Shown here: one piece after another, positions 22,665 through 34,698 of the stretch
Layout of the letters: each line of letters begins with the position of its first letter
Position numbering within the stretch: position 1 is the stretch's first letter
Assembly (NCBI RefSeq): GCF_000485595.1
Contig: NW_014579058.1
Span: 1-44,867, forward strand
DNA length: 44,867 bases
Direction: 5' to 3'
Source of the DNA: Priapulus caudatus
Lineage: Eukaryota; Priapulida; Priapulimorpha; Priapulimorphida; Priapulidae
Position numbers and translations under genes: made by a program
The notes under the pieces: model-generated
Told to the model about the DNA's origin: nothing
Database searches by the model: none
What the model saw: the letters and a program-made list of their open reading frames with translations, nothing else

Positions 22665-25174
22665 AGTGTGAAACAAAACACTTGCTAAATGTTTGTGTTT
22701 TGGTTGAAGTACTTCAGTTGTTGGTATGCACTGAGTCTACCTTTAAAAAGATACATTTTAGTAATTTTCTCATTGGAAATTACCATTGTAATTAATTTTG
22801 TTGTGAGCTAGCAGACAACATGTGTGTCATTGTGTGTGTATACAGACTGTTATATTGTCGTTTGACACTGTTTGTGCTTTGAAAACACCAAACAGATTTT
22901 ATGGAATGAAAGTTAATCATTTGGTCTGAATTTGGGGGCTTTTGTGGCTGATTTTAGCCTCTAAATGGGATATGTTAATTTTAAGACAAGCTTTAAGCAA
23001 GGTCTGTGTTCGTTTAAAGTTAAGACAAAGTTTGGCAGATATGTCTTAACTTTAAGATCCTAGATAGAAATAAATACAATATGTGACTGACGTGACACAC
23101 CTCAAAAATTGTGACAGACGTGACACGGTGACTGACGTGACAGTATTCAGTAGCATACTGTGTCCTGTCTTGATAAGAATTAAAGCTTTTGTTTATTAAT
23201 TCTGATAGCTTATGGTTATTACTAAGAGAATCATGAGTATCTTCAAAAATGATAAAGGTGTAGGTCAGATATGGAGAAAATTATAACTTTTCGTGACTGA
23301 CGACAGACGTGACACTTTTTCTTACAGTGTTTGAAAGCAGCCTCTCCAAATAATAGGCATTGATTCTGATTAAACTCAAGATTACTTTGGCATGTTTCAC
23401 TTTTCCATTGATGAATTGTAGCTAGAATATGGGATGATCACTCTAGGCACAAAATTTGTAATAAAATTTTCACATTTAAATGAATTACGATGAAATTCGA
23501 AAATCAAGCCAGTAAAAAGTTGTTTTCAAATAACTTAAATGCGTTTTCTTGCAGTTACAAACATCTTTTGTCCTGAACTATTGAATTATTTAGATTTTAT
23601 TTATATAGTCCCTCCACTGGCCTCCAGCATAAAATTGCCCGCATATATATATATATATATAGATGTATAGATTGATGAGTTTATCTTAATGAGTGATGAT
23701 GAGTTTAACTAGCATGCAATGCATGTTGGTGTAACATGTGTTTTTGCACATGTTTGCATACATTGTTAATGTAGATAGATTTAGCTGTAAATAGCCTAGG
23801 TTGGGTAGAGTAGTCAGTTAGCGTGTAGGTTACGAATGGCAGTGGCGTAGCATATGTAGTAGACAGTGTCTAGACAGAGGGCAGATTAAATACATGTGTT
23901 TTGCATATATGTAGTTTTGGCGCATGCTAGGACGAACAAAGGAACTAGGAGTCGTGTGTAATTGGCTGGGTAAAGTGTAGCTTGTTTGTGATTGGTGGGA
24001 TTTGTAATATAAATGTGAGATTTGGGGAGAGTAACGGGACTTGGGACTGGGAGACGGAACGGAACTGACGTGTACTGGCATCGACTGTTGATTGTAAACA
24101 ATATATTCTATTAGTTTAACACAAATTCTATACTTCTTCTTGATTATTTTACTCTAAATTCTACATCGTTAGATTCATCTTACATTGGAATGGCTCACAG
24201 CACATTCTGAAATAACGCGTGCTAATGACGTCACCAGTTGAGGCACTGCCAGAGAAGCATATTCATAGTAACTTGGCACATTTTCTACATAATGTATATT
24301 TAGAAGACTGACTACATGAAATCATACAATCTTTCAAACTGTTTTTGTCCCGATATTGTTTACCCCCTTACGTATTTCGTTCCTCCATTGCGACTCTATG
24401 CTAAGAATTAAGTAAGTAGGCCTATATGTGTCAGGATTGGCTCTACAAGTTGTCCCTGGCCGTTTCCCCTAAGTAACGCCATGTACCTGTGCTAGTCCTT
24501 GTATAACACAACCAATAAGGTGGTGCAGAGCAAGCTGTGAAGACTGAACTACGCTATATCCCCATCATTATAGCCATCGCCAAATCAGTAATAAGATGGC
24601 TTAAAAACACATGCATTCTTCCGGCCAGCTGGCCAGGACCTTAATTACTTACGCAGTTGTAAAATATGGTCAACATCCATCCCTACACAGTACGGATGCC
24701 ACTTAACCACCAAGCCCAGGAGAGACCAAGAGATAGTTTTACAGCAATGTTTGTGGGCAAGGTGCACAGTTGCTTTTGTAATTATTTAGGGGAAGCGTCC
24801 ACCTTGTGTTCTGGTATCAGGAGATCAGACCGGTTACCCGAGTGTCAGGATATCTAACCGGTTTCATCATAACAACAGGTATATAATCACACCATTGACG
24901 TTTGTAACATTAGTCTAATACGAGAACACCACACAGACGTTCAGTGACTTCATTGGGTAAACGGATGTTTCTTATATTAATTCAGTGTATTTAATTTCGT
25001 GATATATTATGTGCTTGACCTTACAGTCGTTAAATGGCGCGTGATGTTTGGACGATAATAATTCGATATTCAGAATAAACAGTTATATTGCAAACATAAA
25101 TGGGGCGCGTTTTTGTTCTACATCAATACGCGTTGTTCAATGCATTTATTTGTATTCTCTTTACTAATTTGTAG
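22665..25174. other. Unit B: AT-rich 5' flank of the zinc finger gene, with splice acceptor
   Basis: No coding domain is recognised. Noteworthy sites are a hairpin AAAGTTAAGACA ... TGTCTTAACTTT at about 23,016-23,054, a cluster of TGACGTGACA phrases at 23,086-23,140, and a splice acceptor candidate TTCTCTTTACTAATTTGTAG ending at 25,174. The exon would begin GAGAGCC. TACTAAT within it fits a branch point. Confidence 0.5.
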
Positions 25175-25305
25175 GAGAGCCTATATATGAATTCAACAAG
25201 TGTGACGAGGCAGTCTACGAAGCAAACGTGGTCGTAACTTGAGCGCCAGACAGGGTAGACACCTGACGTGTGTGACCAGTACGTGGGAGCTTTCCCTAAA
25301 GCACG

Positions 25306-26235
25306 ATGGAGTATGTAAGAATTAATACCGGGCAAAATCCATATGAGTGCGGTCTGTGTGATGCTGCCTTCTCATATTCGAGTGCTTTGAAGACACACGT
25401 GAGAACTCACACGGGAGAAAAACTGTATAAGTGCGAACTGTGTGATGCTGCCTTTTCCTCTATGCAGCATATGAAGACTCACATGAGAACTCACACGGGA
25501 GAGAAACCATATAAGTGTGAACTGTGTGATGCCGCCTTCTCAGATCCGAGTGCTTTGAAAAGACACATGAGAACTCACACGGGAGAGAAACCATACAAGT
25601 GCGATCTGTGTGAAGCTACATTCTCACGATTGAGTATTGTAAAGGTACACCTGAGAACTCACACGGGAGAGAAACCGTATAAGTGCGAGCTGTGTGATGC
25701 TGCCTTCTCATGTCTGAGTAGTGTGAAGATACACATGAGAACTCACACGGGAGAGAAACCGTATAAGTGCGATCTGTGTGATGCTACCTTCTCCCGCTTG
25801 GATCATGTGAAAACACACCTGAGAACTCACACTGGAGAGAAACCATATAAGTGCCAACTGTGTGATGCTGCCTTCATACAATCTTGTAATCTGAAGTCAC
25901 ACATGATCACTCACACGGGAGAGAAACCACATAAGTGTGATCTGTGTGATGCTACCTTCTCCCGCCTGGGGGAAGTGAAGATACACATGAGAACTCACAC
26001 TCAAGAGAAACCGTATAAGTGCGAGCTGTGTGATGCTGCCTTCTCACAATCGTGTAATCTGAAGACACACATGAGATATCACACGGGAGAGAAACCGTAT
26101 AAGTGCGAGCTGTGTGTTGCTGCCTTCTCACAATCGTGTAATCTGAAGACACACATGAGAATATGCAGCACGGGAGAGAACCGTATAGTGTGCGATCTGT
26201 GTGATGCGTATCTTCGCACAAATCAGGTAATCTGA
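25306..26235 (+). CDS. Poly-C2H2 zinc finger protein (3' end frameshifted)
   Basis: The 309-residue frame holds ten C2H2 fingers, spaced exactly 28 residues apart, starting at residues 13, 41, 69, 97, 125, 153, 181, 209, 237 and 265. They are joined by TGEKPYK-type linkers. Fingers follow C-x2-C-x12-H-x3-H, with LCDAAF or LCDATF in the knuckle. Helix positions -1, 2, 3 and 6 read YSAT, SQHT, DSAR, RSIV, CSSI, RDHT, QCNS, RGEI, QCNT and QCNT, so contacts vary while the framework is constant. That is the usual sign of a DNA-binding array in the nucleus. The first ATG (25,306) follows an in-frame TAA, and a splice acceptor lies at 25,173-25,174. Reading breaks near 26,158: finger 10 loses its last His, and the next finger is out of frame. 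The third copy at 37,111-37,314 keeps the frame and shows the real ending, one more finger and a lysine-rich tail. The broken end may therefore be a sequence error. Target and exact role are unknown. Confidence 0.88.
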   Translation: MEYVRINTGQNPYECGLCDAAFSYSSALKTHVRTHTGEKLYKCELCDAAFSSMQHMKTHMRTHTGEKPYKCELCDAAFSDPSALKRHMRTHTGEKPYKCDLCEATFSRLSIVKVHLRTHTGEKPYKCELCDAAFSCLSSVKIHMRTHTGEKPYKCDLCDATFSRLDHVKTHLRTHTGEKPYKCQLCDAAFIQSCNLKSHMITHTGEKPHKCDLCDATFSRLGEVKIHMRTHTQEKPYKCELCDAAFSQSCNLKTHMRYHTGEKPYKCELCVAAFSQSCNLKTHMRICSTGENRIVCDLCDAYLRTNQVI

Positions 26236-27700
26236 AGACACACATGAAAACTCACACGGGAGAGAAAACGAAGAAGAAAAGACGAAAGAAAAATTTAATA
26301 TGTAACATTTTGAAGTGAAGAAGTTAGCTCTGAAACACCCTATAATCACACATTGGCAATGCATAATAACTATATGGATGATTCGTACAGATGTAAGCAG
26401 AAGTACATCTCAACTCTCAGACTCCAATGTAAGATCAGCTTGGCTCTGTAAACAAGCGAGCACGCGCTGCACACATGTGAACTGAGGCAGTGTAGAATAC
26501 CAACTAATGCAACGCAACTGTTACAGTTTCTTTCCAAAGTGGAAGTGGTGGTGTTTTTCTAGGATATAATTGAGAAGTCTTAAAACCTTTAAGGTATACA
26601 ACCGGCACTGTGTTTATGTTTGTGATTTTTTTTGGTGTTTTGAATCTACCGTAATCATGTGACCATGAAAACTGCTTTCTAATCTTTTGTAAGTAACTGT
26701 ACGTTTGAACACTGATCTAGTAAAACGCATTCATGATAATAATATCAAGTCTACTGCGTCAATAATAAACAATTACCAAGAGAAGTATAGTGTATATGTT
26801 TGTGGGTGGTGTATTTGTGTGTGCGTGCGTGCGTGCGTGTGTGTGAGAAAGCAACAAATGATGAGAATAAAGAACAGCTGTTACTCGTGGCGAAGCAAGT
26901 TCATATATGCAAAATGGGAAACTAATCATGAGAGAGAGGCAGAGACAGAGACAGAGACAGAGAGAGACAGAGAGAGACAGAGAGAGACAGAGACAGAGAG
27001 AGAGATAGAGGCGAGCATATTATAAGCCTATTATACTAGGCCTGTATGATAAATACTCTGTACACACGGGTAAAACTAACAGCTAATGTCTAAGTCTACC
27101 GACGTCTACGTGAGCAGAAGCATCTTTGACTGGAGTATAGACGATCTACAACGTCGAAGAAAAGCGATTAGATAGGTACTTGGCTAATGTGTCCTACTGT
27201 TCTAATCAGCCTCCTAACGATTGTCTCCAGTTTTTTCTCTACCACGCAGTGCACCACATCCGCCATTTTCCTTGCCCAGAAACATTCTCCAATTTATCTT
27301 TCTCGTCTGATATTCAATTATTCAACAGCGCATTCCTGCGCCTATTAAATCTCTTCGTCTTTCCTCCTGTTATTACCTCCGCGCACGGAGTTGCAGGGAG
27401 GTAATGTAATCGGTCGTGTGTGTGTGTGGTGTGTGTCCAGCCGCGGGCGGCGCGATCCGATAGCGCGTGCGAGTCAGCGAGGCGGCGAGTCAGCAGCAGG
27501 CGCGTGAGTCAGCAGGCAACCACCAGCAAGACGGCAAATCAGCAGCCGCCACCAGCGAGCGCGAGTCAGCAGCAGGCGAGTCAGTCAGCAGCAGCAGCAG
27601 CAGCGAGCGGTGAGCCAGCACGTAACACATACATGTTACTCATGCTCGCGGAGGTATGCACTCTCGCGTGAGTGCCCTCTGTCTAGTTCTTCTCTATTAC
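26236..27700. other. Unit B: 3' flank of the zinc finger gene and CAG-rich stretch
   Basis: The lysine-rich tail coding phrase GAGAGAAAACGAAGAAG follows at about 26,260, out of frame with the called gene. Then come a GCGT microsatellite (26,822-26,840), a GAGACA microsatellite (26,932-27,005) and a CAG/GCGAG-rich stretch (27,470-27,620). The frame through the last encodes Gln/Ser/Ala runs; I do not support it as a gene. Confidence 0.5.
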
Positions 27701-27871
27701 TGTGTGTGTGTGTGTGTGTGTGCTGTGTGTGTGTGTGTGTGTGTGTGTGTTGTATGTTTGTGGGTGTGTGTGTGTTGTGTGTGTGTGATTATGTGTGTGT
27801 GTGTGTGTGTGTGTGTTGTGTGTGTGTGTGTGTTGTGTGTGTGTGTTGTGTTGTTTTGTTTTGTGTGTGTG
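27701..27871. repeat. (TG)n tract, unit B
   Basis: TG dinucleotide array with TTG breaks, the counterpart of 15,526-15,712. Confidence 0.9.
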
Positions 27872-27884
27872 TTACGATCGCGCG

Positions 27885-28930
27885 CCGCGTTCTACGCTTC
27901 CCGACGACACTAGCCGCGTCACCTCTCGTCCTCTGCGGCACTTTTGGCGCACGACGGCTATCTAATAGCATCACCGTCCTCGCCCCGACGACACACACCC
28001 GATATACATCTCTGTCGTCCTCTCGCTATCCGGCGACACGAGCGTGTACGTGTTCTGCATGGAACACCGTTCTCCCCGACGACATCTAGCGTACACGCTC
28101 TGCGTCCTGCTCGCTACGGGCGACACACGCTCTATGCATAGCAACGACCGGTCTCCCCCGACGACAACGCCCGTACACCTCTCGTCCTCTCGCTACTGGC
28201 GACACACCGCTCTGCAATAGGCTAATCACCGTCTCCCCGACGACACACGCCGATACACTCTCGTCCTCTCGCTTTTTTTTACGGCGACACACGCTCTAAT
28301 AGCAACACCGTCTCCCCGACGACACACGCCGTACAACCTCCGTTCCTCCGCTACGGCGACATACACGCTCTACATAAAGCACACACCGTCTGCCCCGACG
28401 ACAACACGCCGTACACCTCTCGTCCTCTCGTACGGGCGACACACGCTTCTGCAGTGCAACACCGTCTCCGCCCGACGAACACACGCCGTACAACCTCTCG
28501 TCCTCTCGACGGTTCGGACGACACACGGCTCTGCATATGCATACACCCGCTCGCCCGACGACACTAGCCGCTTACACTCTCGTCCTCTCGCTACGGCGAC
28601 CACCGCATCTACTATAGCACACACCGTCTCCCCCGACGGACACCACGGCCGTACACCTCTCCGTCCTCTCGCTACGGCGACACAACGCTCTACATGGCAA
28701 CAACGTCTCCCCCGACGACACACGCCGTACACTGCTCGTCCTCTCGCTGACGGCGACACACGCTCTACCATAGCAACACCGTCTCCCCAACGACACACGC
28801 CGTACATATCTCTCGTCCTCCGCTACGGCTGACAACTGAGCGACACACGCTCCAAGTAGCAAAGAACAAGCACATCTCCGACGATACCCGCCGTATAGTA
28901 TACACTCGTCTCGTTAGCAAAAACGCCGAC
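27885..28930. repeat. 73 bp minisatellite, unit B, about 13 copies
   Basis: Same unit and same order of variant units as 15,735-16,740: GCAATAGGCTAATCA at about 28,213, a T run at about 28,274, GGTTCGGAC at about 28,512. It sits between the TG tract and the left end of the transposon. Minus-strand frames are repeat read-throughs. Confidence 0.9.
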
Positions 28931-28996
28931 GGAGATCCGTCCTGTATAATGGTGTCGTCAGTATAGCGAGGCAGATTTAAGAAAAATTTCCATGTT

Positions 28997-29392
28997 GAGT
29001 CAAAGCAAATTGCAAAAGTTTGTTTTATTGTTTTGATTCCTTGTTTATTAGGTAGTCCATTCATGAATATCGCAAAATGGGATCACAGGTTTCACCCAGA
29101 AGTGCCTTATTGCATATTTGAAAATGGCCGCCATTCTCAAATTTGAGGTTAATTATTTCTAAAAATATTCATTTTCAGTTCAGTAACTGTATTAGAGGTT
29201 AATAGATATATGACCAATATAACTAAGCATACATTTTAGAAGCCCACATACCTTTCTGAATAACTAGGTCGGAGTCCAGATGTCGAAAATATACGTCAAA
29301 ATTACATTTTTAAACCAAGACATCATCAAGAACTACCTAATAACAAGAATCAAACAATGAAACAAACTGATGCAAAGTTGTTGACTCACGTG
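28997..29392. repeat. Left terminal inverted repeat, element B
   Basis: The outer 60 bp (GTTTTATTG ... TTATTAGGTAGT) reappears inverted at 29,331-29,392 (ACTACCTAATAACAAGAATC ... GTTGACTC). The left end is thus a self-complementary block, and it could have been a MITE in its own right. Confidence 0.75.
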
Positions 29393-29579
29393 GACAATTT
29401 TTCTGAATATTGTCATCTATATTAAAGTAACTATCTGCGAGAATTTTCCAGTGTTTTCCCCACTTGTCATGATACCTACCTTATTGCTTGAGTAACAGCA
29501 ATTGTCTAGAGTAACGATAAATGTCTTATAGAACCTTCGTTATTCACAAAATCATGCACGATTACAATTTTTGCGTTCT

Positions 29580-32500
29580 GTTCCTGTTTACGTGGCTGCG
29601 AAAACATCAAGAGTGATACTTTTTCCAACATACAAGTAGTTTCTGTCACGTTATAGCTGACAATGTTGATCACAACACCATCCACATTGATGGCAGAGGA
29701 AACGTATCATGGCATGGGGCTAATGTATATACAGCAATTCCGGCAGTCAAGTCCAACGCGTACCATCCCAGACAAGGAGCTCCAAGTCCAGTCTACAGCA
29801 AACACACTTCAAGTCTAGCAAATACTACCGTTTCGGAAGCTGGAAAATGTGGTGAGAATCTTCTTGTACGAACACATACAAGAATAGTTGCCGAAGATGC
29901 AAGACGACATCTTGAATTTACTTTGGAAGATCCCGTATCCACACTAGATTAAGAACCTGTTGGTCGGGCTTCATGCAAGCAGTAACACACGGACAGCACC
30001 AAGGGAAGGCGTTTTTCCATTTCCTTCTAATGATAGATCTAGACCCTACCGACATGAGCTGCATGTATTCAACACTAACGTTTGTGAACAATCAATGTAT
30101 GAAGTACAACGTCCAGCCGATAGTTTGACCAGTTACGTTTAACCGATACGTTTGACCAGCCCTTCTGGATGAAGGCCAAACTGATCATCAGCCAAGAAGA
30201 AGAGCTGAGCAATGTCATCCTTATACTTGGAGCCTTCCATACCTGATTCGTTTCTCGGAAGCATTTAGCCATTTCATGAATGTCGAGTGGTTTCTCACGC
30301 TGTCGAGTTAGCCTTTGCGGTAACACAGTCACACATATGCTCAGCGGGAAGGCGTATGCAAGAACAGTCAGGGGCCACTTTGGTGGATGGCGCTCTTAAC
30401 GCAGTCCTTTTGAAGAAGAAGCCAACGAACAGGTAGTGGCCCATGCTCTACAGATGTTTGACGAGGTTTTCGGCGATGAAACACATGTATCTGAAACAAA
30501 TGATGATATTATCCAAGCACTCGATCAGCTTTTCCAGAAAGCAAGGCTGACAAATCTGCAACACCAACAGAGGAAGTTATTGAACAAGAACAATTGATCT
30601 TCTGAGATCTGACTAAAGGCTCAACGCACTGGCATCTTCATGCTTCACGCTGAAGTCCCTGAAGAAAATGCCTACCATACTTCGCAGCAAGTGGGCACAA
30701 CAGTTATGCTAAGTCCGTCTATCTGTTCCTGCAGGACATGCTGAACCCAGAGGAAAGAAACCCTAGTGTTTTTCAAGAGTTCATGGATGGAAATATGTTT
30801 GTCAGACGTAGCGATCGATTCTGGGGTGCTTTGGCAACAGATCTGATCATTGCGCAGGTTTGAATGAAGTCTCTAAAGAGCAAGGGTGGAAGCACGCATG
30901 GACGAGGGATGGACGAGACACAACGGACAAGGTGGCTGCTGACGATGCCTGACCACATAACAAAGCCAAGATGGAGAAGCTCAGTAGCTACAAGAACACG
31001 ACCAGTGAACTCAGTCAAAGTGCAATGAAGCGAGATATGGCAGATACGGCAATCATTCTTGAATACGTTGAAAAGCCATGACCGCGTTCAAAAAGAGTGA
31101 TTACTTGTTAGACATATCAACAGGCATTGCCCTCAAGTGTGTCCAACGCTCACATGGTGAAGATATGAGGCAAGTCCATCATTACCAGCATGGAAGGCGA
31201 GCAGGTTACAAAATATGTCTTCAAGAAAAAGAACCAAGTCAAAGTGTTTGGAGCAAAGGAGATTTCCGATGGAGAGGAATATGTTTGCGATCTGCAGCTG
31301 CTCTTCAGAGACTCCTGATCATAGCAAATAACACTGATATCGATCTAAATGAGGTTTTCAGATACGGAGCTGTCGCTTATCCACCATCCTTCTTTACAAG
31401 CATGGGCCTACTAAACGCTCTTACAAAACCAAAACTTTCGGATGCTATTTCTAAACTAACTCTGCAGTGACACACAAGACATTAATATTCCAGAAGCAGA
31501 ATGCATGTTTTAGATGGTGGTGTCCTTCTACAAGCGTTTTGCCATGTGTCACAGGGGGATATGTATAGACAATAATCAACACATATATACGTGTGGTGCA
31601 AAAGTATGCCCACACCAATAGTTGTTGTATGATGGCTACTCACAGGAAACAATCAAGACAGTGGACAGACCATACCAACGACGTGCAGCGGGTCAATCCT
31701 CAGCAAAAGTAAAACTAGCGCTTGACTTACCATTGAAGATAGATAAGAAGACATTCCTGATGACAAATCAAACAACAAGAGTTCATCAACATGTAGCTGA
31801 TGAGATGAGGAAACAGGACATCGAAACCATTCATGCAGAAGACGACGCCGATCTGTTGATTGTTCAGACAGCGTGACCATGGCCGTGTACGAGACGACAT
31901 TTGTCATTGCAGAGGATACTGACATCCTTGTGCTCTGTGGCCACCACCATAAACCAGGTACCAGCTTGTTCATGAAGTCAGAGAAGAGTGCAATTAAGAG
32001 ACCACTGTGGAACATCCAGACGACATGTGCAATTTTGGAGCCGGCTATGCACATACCTACCATTGCTGCATGCTGTATGTGGGTGCGATACACATCTGGA
32101 CTCCATGGGATCGACAAAGGTTGTGTGCTAGGACTAAGAAATCGGACAAACTAATGCAGATAGGTGAATGCTTCATGTCAAGTTTATTTAACCATGATGG
32201 AATCAGAGATGCTGGGGCCAAAGCATTGTAGCTGTGTATGGTGGACAAGGTACCACTTTGAAAGTCATTACGTAGAAAGATGTTTGGTGACAAGGTTGTG
32301 AAGAGCCTCAAGAGTGTCGACATCAAAAGGCTGCCAGACAGAGATGCTGCCAAGTTCCATTCTTATAGAGTTTTCCTACAGACTCAAGTATGGATAGGAA
32401 ACGTAGCAATAAACCGGAAGATTGGGGTTAGAATAGTCAATTGTGAAAGTTTGATGCCCGAGAGAATGGACAACAGCAGCAGCTCCTGATGCGCTACTGA

Positions 32501-32643
32501 AGATAATACGTTGCAAATGTAAGGAGTATTGTGACACAATGATATGTTCGTGCAAGAAGAACGGGATGTTCTGCAATGAAGCCTGTGGAAAGTGTCAAGA
32601 CGGACTTTGTACAAACATACCATTGGATATGTTTGAGTACTAA
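29580..32643 (+). pseudogene. Transposon gene, PIN/XPG-like nuclease with CXC-like tail, copy B (frameshifted)
   Basis: Blocks in order: ADNVDHNTIHIDGRG then WHG and YTAIPAVKSNAYHPR (29,656-29,772), resembling the DN(V/I)DHN...FHG motif of a large uncharacterised invertebrate family; NVVRIFLYEH-type helix (about 29,845); LNEVFRYGAVAYPPSFF (about 31,340), the family's 'P.SLF' region; VVYDGYSQETIKT (about 31,625); ADEMRKQDIETIHAEDDADL (about 31,797); FVIAEDTDILVLCGHHH (about 31,897), an acidic PIN/FEN1/XPG-type strand; GECFMSSLFNHDGIRDAGAK (about 32,163); then FHSYRVFLQ. The last 44 codons (32,509-32,640) are intact and hold nine cysteines in the order CxC, C, CxC, C, C, C, C, ending CTN, like CXC/tesmin modules, with stop TAA at 32,641-32,643. 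The start is not identifiable. Likely a nuclear nuclease or transposase needed for element movement, by family resemblance. Indels prevent a continuous frame. Confidence 0.65.
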
Positions 32644-32744
32644 TGCACAGTAATGTATCCAAAAGATTAATGTAATATATCAGTGTGTGCTTATATAATT
32701 ATTTGCAATTGACACGGTGTTTTCATACTTGATTAAATGCTTAT

Positions 32745-33065
32745 CATTTTCCTGTTTTTGGTTTTAAAAATGTGTCCCCGACATACTTTTGACATATTAA
32801 ACCTAGCGTGTTCAAAGAGGTTGGGCTTTTATATGTATTTTAAATTCATTGGCCATGTTTCTATTCACCTCTAATGACGTTATTGGCTGAAAATGAATAG
32901 TTTGAGAGATAATTGACCTCCAAATCTGAAAATGACGGCCATTTGTAAATATGCAAATTAGGTAACTTATGGGTTGAAACTTGTGTCCCATTTTGGATAT
33001 GTCATCAAGAAGTACCTAATAAACAAGAATCAACAATAAAACAAACTTTTGCAATTTGTTTGACT
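32745..33065. repeat. Right terminal inverted repeat, element B
   Basis: Inverted partner of the left end. It begins about 100 bp after the gene's stop codon, so the gene's 3' end and polyadenylation site probably lie in or just before the repeat (GATTAAATGC at about 32,731). Confidence 0.75.
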
Positions 33066-33230
33066 GAAAAGTTCAAATCTGCTCGTCTACTATGGGGCTA
33101 AAGTTTTATACAGTATTCTGATGAATTTTGATTTAAGAAGGAAGTAAAGAACATGGGTCGTTCACACAACACATCTTCCTGTTTTGATGTCTTACGTTCA
33201 CAACAAACACTATTCAAAGCTATAACCCGG

Positions 33231-33592
33231 CAGTGGGGATTAAGAGGGGTGGTGTATTGGGTGCCTGCCCCCCACCCCTCCGCTGGAGTAACATATTTTT
33301 ACACATAATATATATATATGTGTTTGTATATTATACCAATTAATTATTGCTAAGTATAATAGTCGCGTGCTGTACAAAACTCTACCTGATGCATGGGTTA
33401 AATTAATATAAAATTATGTAATTGAGTGGTAAAGCAGCTGTTGCAGAATGAAGGCGGTGCTGTAAATCAGAATGAGGCTCAAAAGTGCCTCAAATACCAT
33501 CTCCTGCGATCTACATTTTCAAAATTTGCTGGGGGAGAACCCCCTCCCCCCGCTATTACTCACCCCTCATTGAAATCCCGGATCCGCCAGTG
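33231..33592. mobile_element. MITE with CAGTGGCGGAT-type ends, unit B
   Basis: Counterpart of 21,269-21,638. The left end has lost a C (CAGTGGGGATTAAGAGG), while the right end GGATCCGCCAGTG is the better preserved of the two copies. CCCCG follows the right end. Confidence 0.55.
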
Positions 33593-34597
33593 CCCCGAAA
33601 TAAATAAAACACATGGAAGTGGAATTCGTGGAACGTTTAAACATCGCTGTACCGGCATTTCGGCACTGATTGTTACTTCCCCCGTTTTCATTAGTGCTAG
33701 AGCTTATAAGGAGCTTCATTAGCAGGAGTTGCGACGCGTAATGTTCTCCTAGGCAATCGAAAACGTCATGATGAGTAACACACTCACCACGATTTCGGGC
33801 GCGCCCGACGGATGATGAGGCAACCCGATAAATTTATTTATTTACTATTAGAGCCGGGAAGGGGAGAACTGTCTGAATCCCGAATCGTCGACAGCAGCGA
33901 GAGAGTTTCGTTCGAGCCCTGATTAATATATACCAAGCGACATGCAGCGACCAAAGGTCGCAGACATATAGGGGTCATGCATAGGCACGTCCAGTATTCA
34001 ACGCATCGATTAACATCGAAATTCGGCGAATCGATCCACACCCAGCAATTTAACAATTCTATCACATCGAGGATATCAACGAATCGATCACATCAAGGTA
34101 ATATATATTGCTCTACTGAGAATGATGCAGTAGGATTGATGAATGAACATAATAACTACAATCAACAATTATCATCAATCAAGTGTTGTTTTGCGACAAT
34201 GACGTCACATTACACCTTAAATTCATACATCCTACCTACACATTCTAATTTATTAAAGTAAGCACACTGGTTGCTTTTCTGCTTTTATTATTATTATTAA
34301 ATCTTTATTGCATGTAATTCAGATACAAATCCATGTACAGAAGAAGTATTAGAAATAAATGCTAAGATGATAATAATTATACATAAAATATGATACTATC
34401 AGGAGTGGAGAAAGGTTTTATTCACATCCGGATACTATTGAAATATGTATTCAAGATGGTTGCCCCCATATGCAATATGCGCGCACGGTTTGGCATTTAT
34501 AATAGGCGCTGTTGCGATAATGATGACATTTCTTGCACAAGAGTTCTTGTATAAGTCGCACCACTTATTTTTTATTGAAGTTGTGTACAAAAAGGTG
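33593..34597. other. Unit B: 3' flank
   Basis: Nearly identical to 21,639-22,664, including the retroposon-like tail at about 34,283-34,320 (minus strand). No gene is seen. Confidence 0.5.
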
Positions 34598-34631
34598 TGA
34601 TTACACATGAGTAAATATGTATGTAATGATC

Positions 34632-34633
<2 letters not shown>

Positions 34634-34694
<61 letters not shown>
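34634..34694. repeat. (AT)n microsatellite
   Basis: Pure AT dinucleotide run of about 60 bp, just beyond the right border of tandem unit B. Confidence 0.95.

Positions 34695-34698
<4 letters not shown>

Larger units (their letters stand above)
28997..33065 (+). mobile_element. Long-TIR DNA transposon, copy B (Academ-like)
   Basis: The left end starts AGTCAAAGCAAATTGCAAAA and the right end is its inverted match, ending TTTTGCAATTTGTTTGACT. Similarity continues inward for about 310 bp at roughly three-quarters identity. Shared phrases are TTGTTTATTAGGTA, CAAAATGGGA, ATTAGAGGT and AAAGCCCA/GAAGCCCA. One plus-strand gene fills the interior. I find no target duplication immediately outside the ends. 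Confidence 0.65.
22665..34597. repeat. Tandem duplication unit, copy B
   Basis: Head-to-tail copy of 10,240-22,664. The junction is at about 22,665, where the unit's end (GTGTACAAAAAAGTGTG) passes directly into the unit's start (AAACAAAACACTTGCTAAAT). The right border is about 34,597, after which the sequence (ATTACACATGAG) departs from the junction sequence. Confidence 0.92.
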
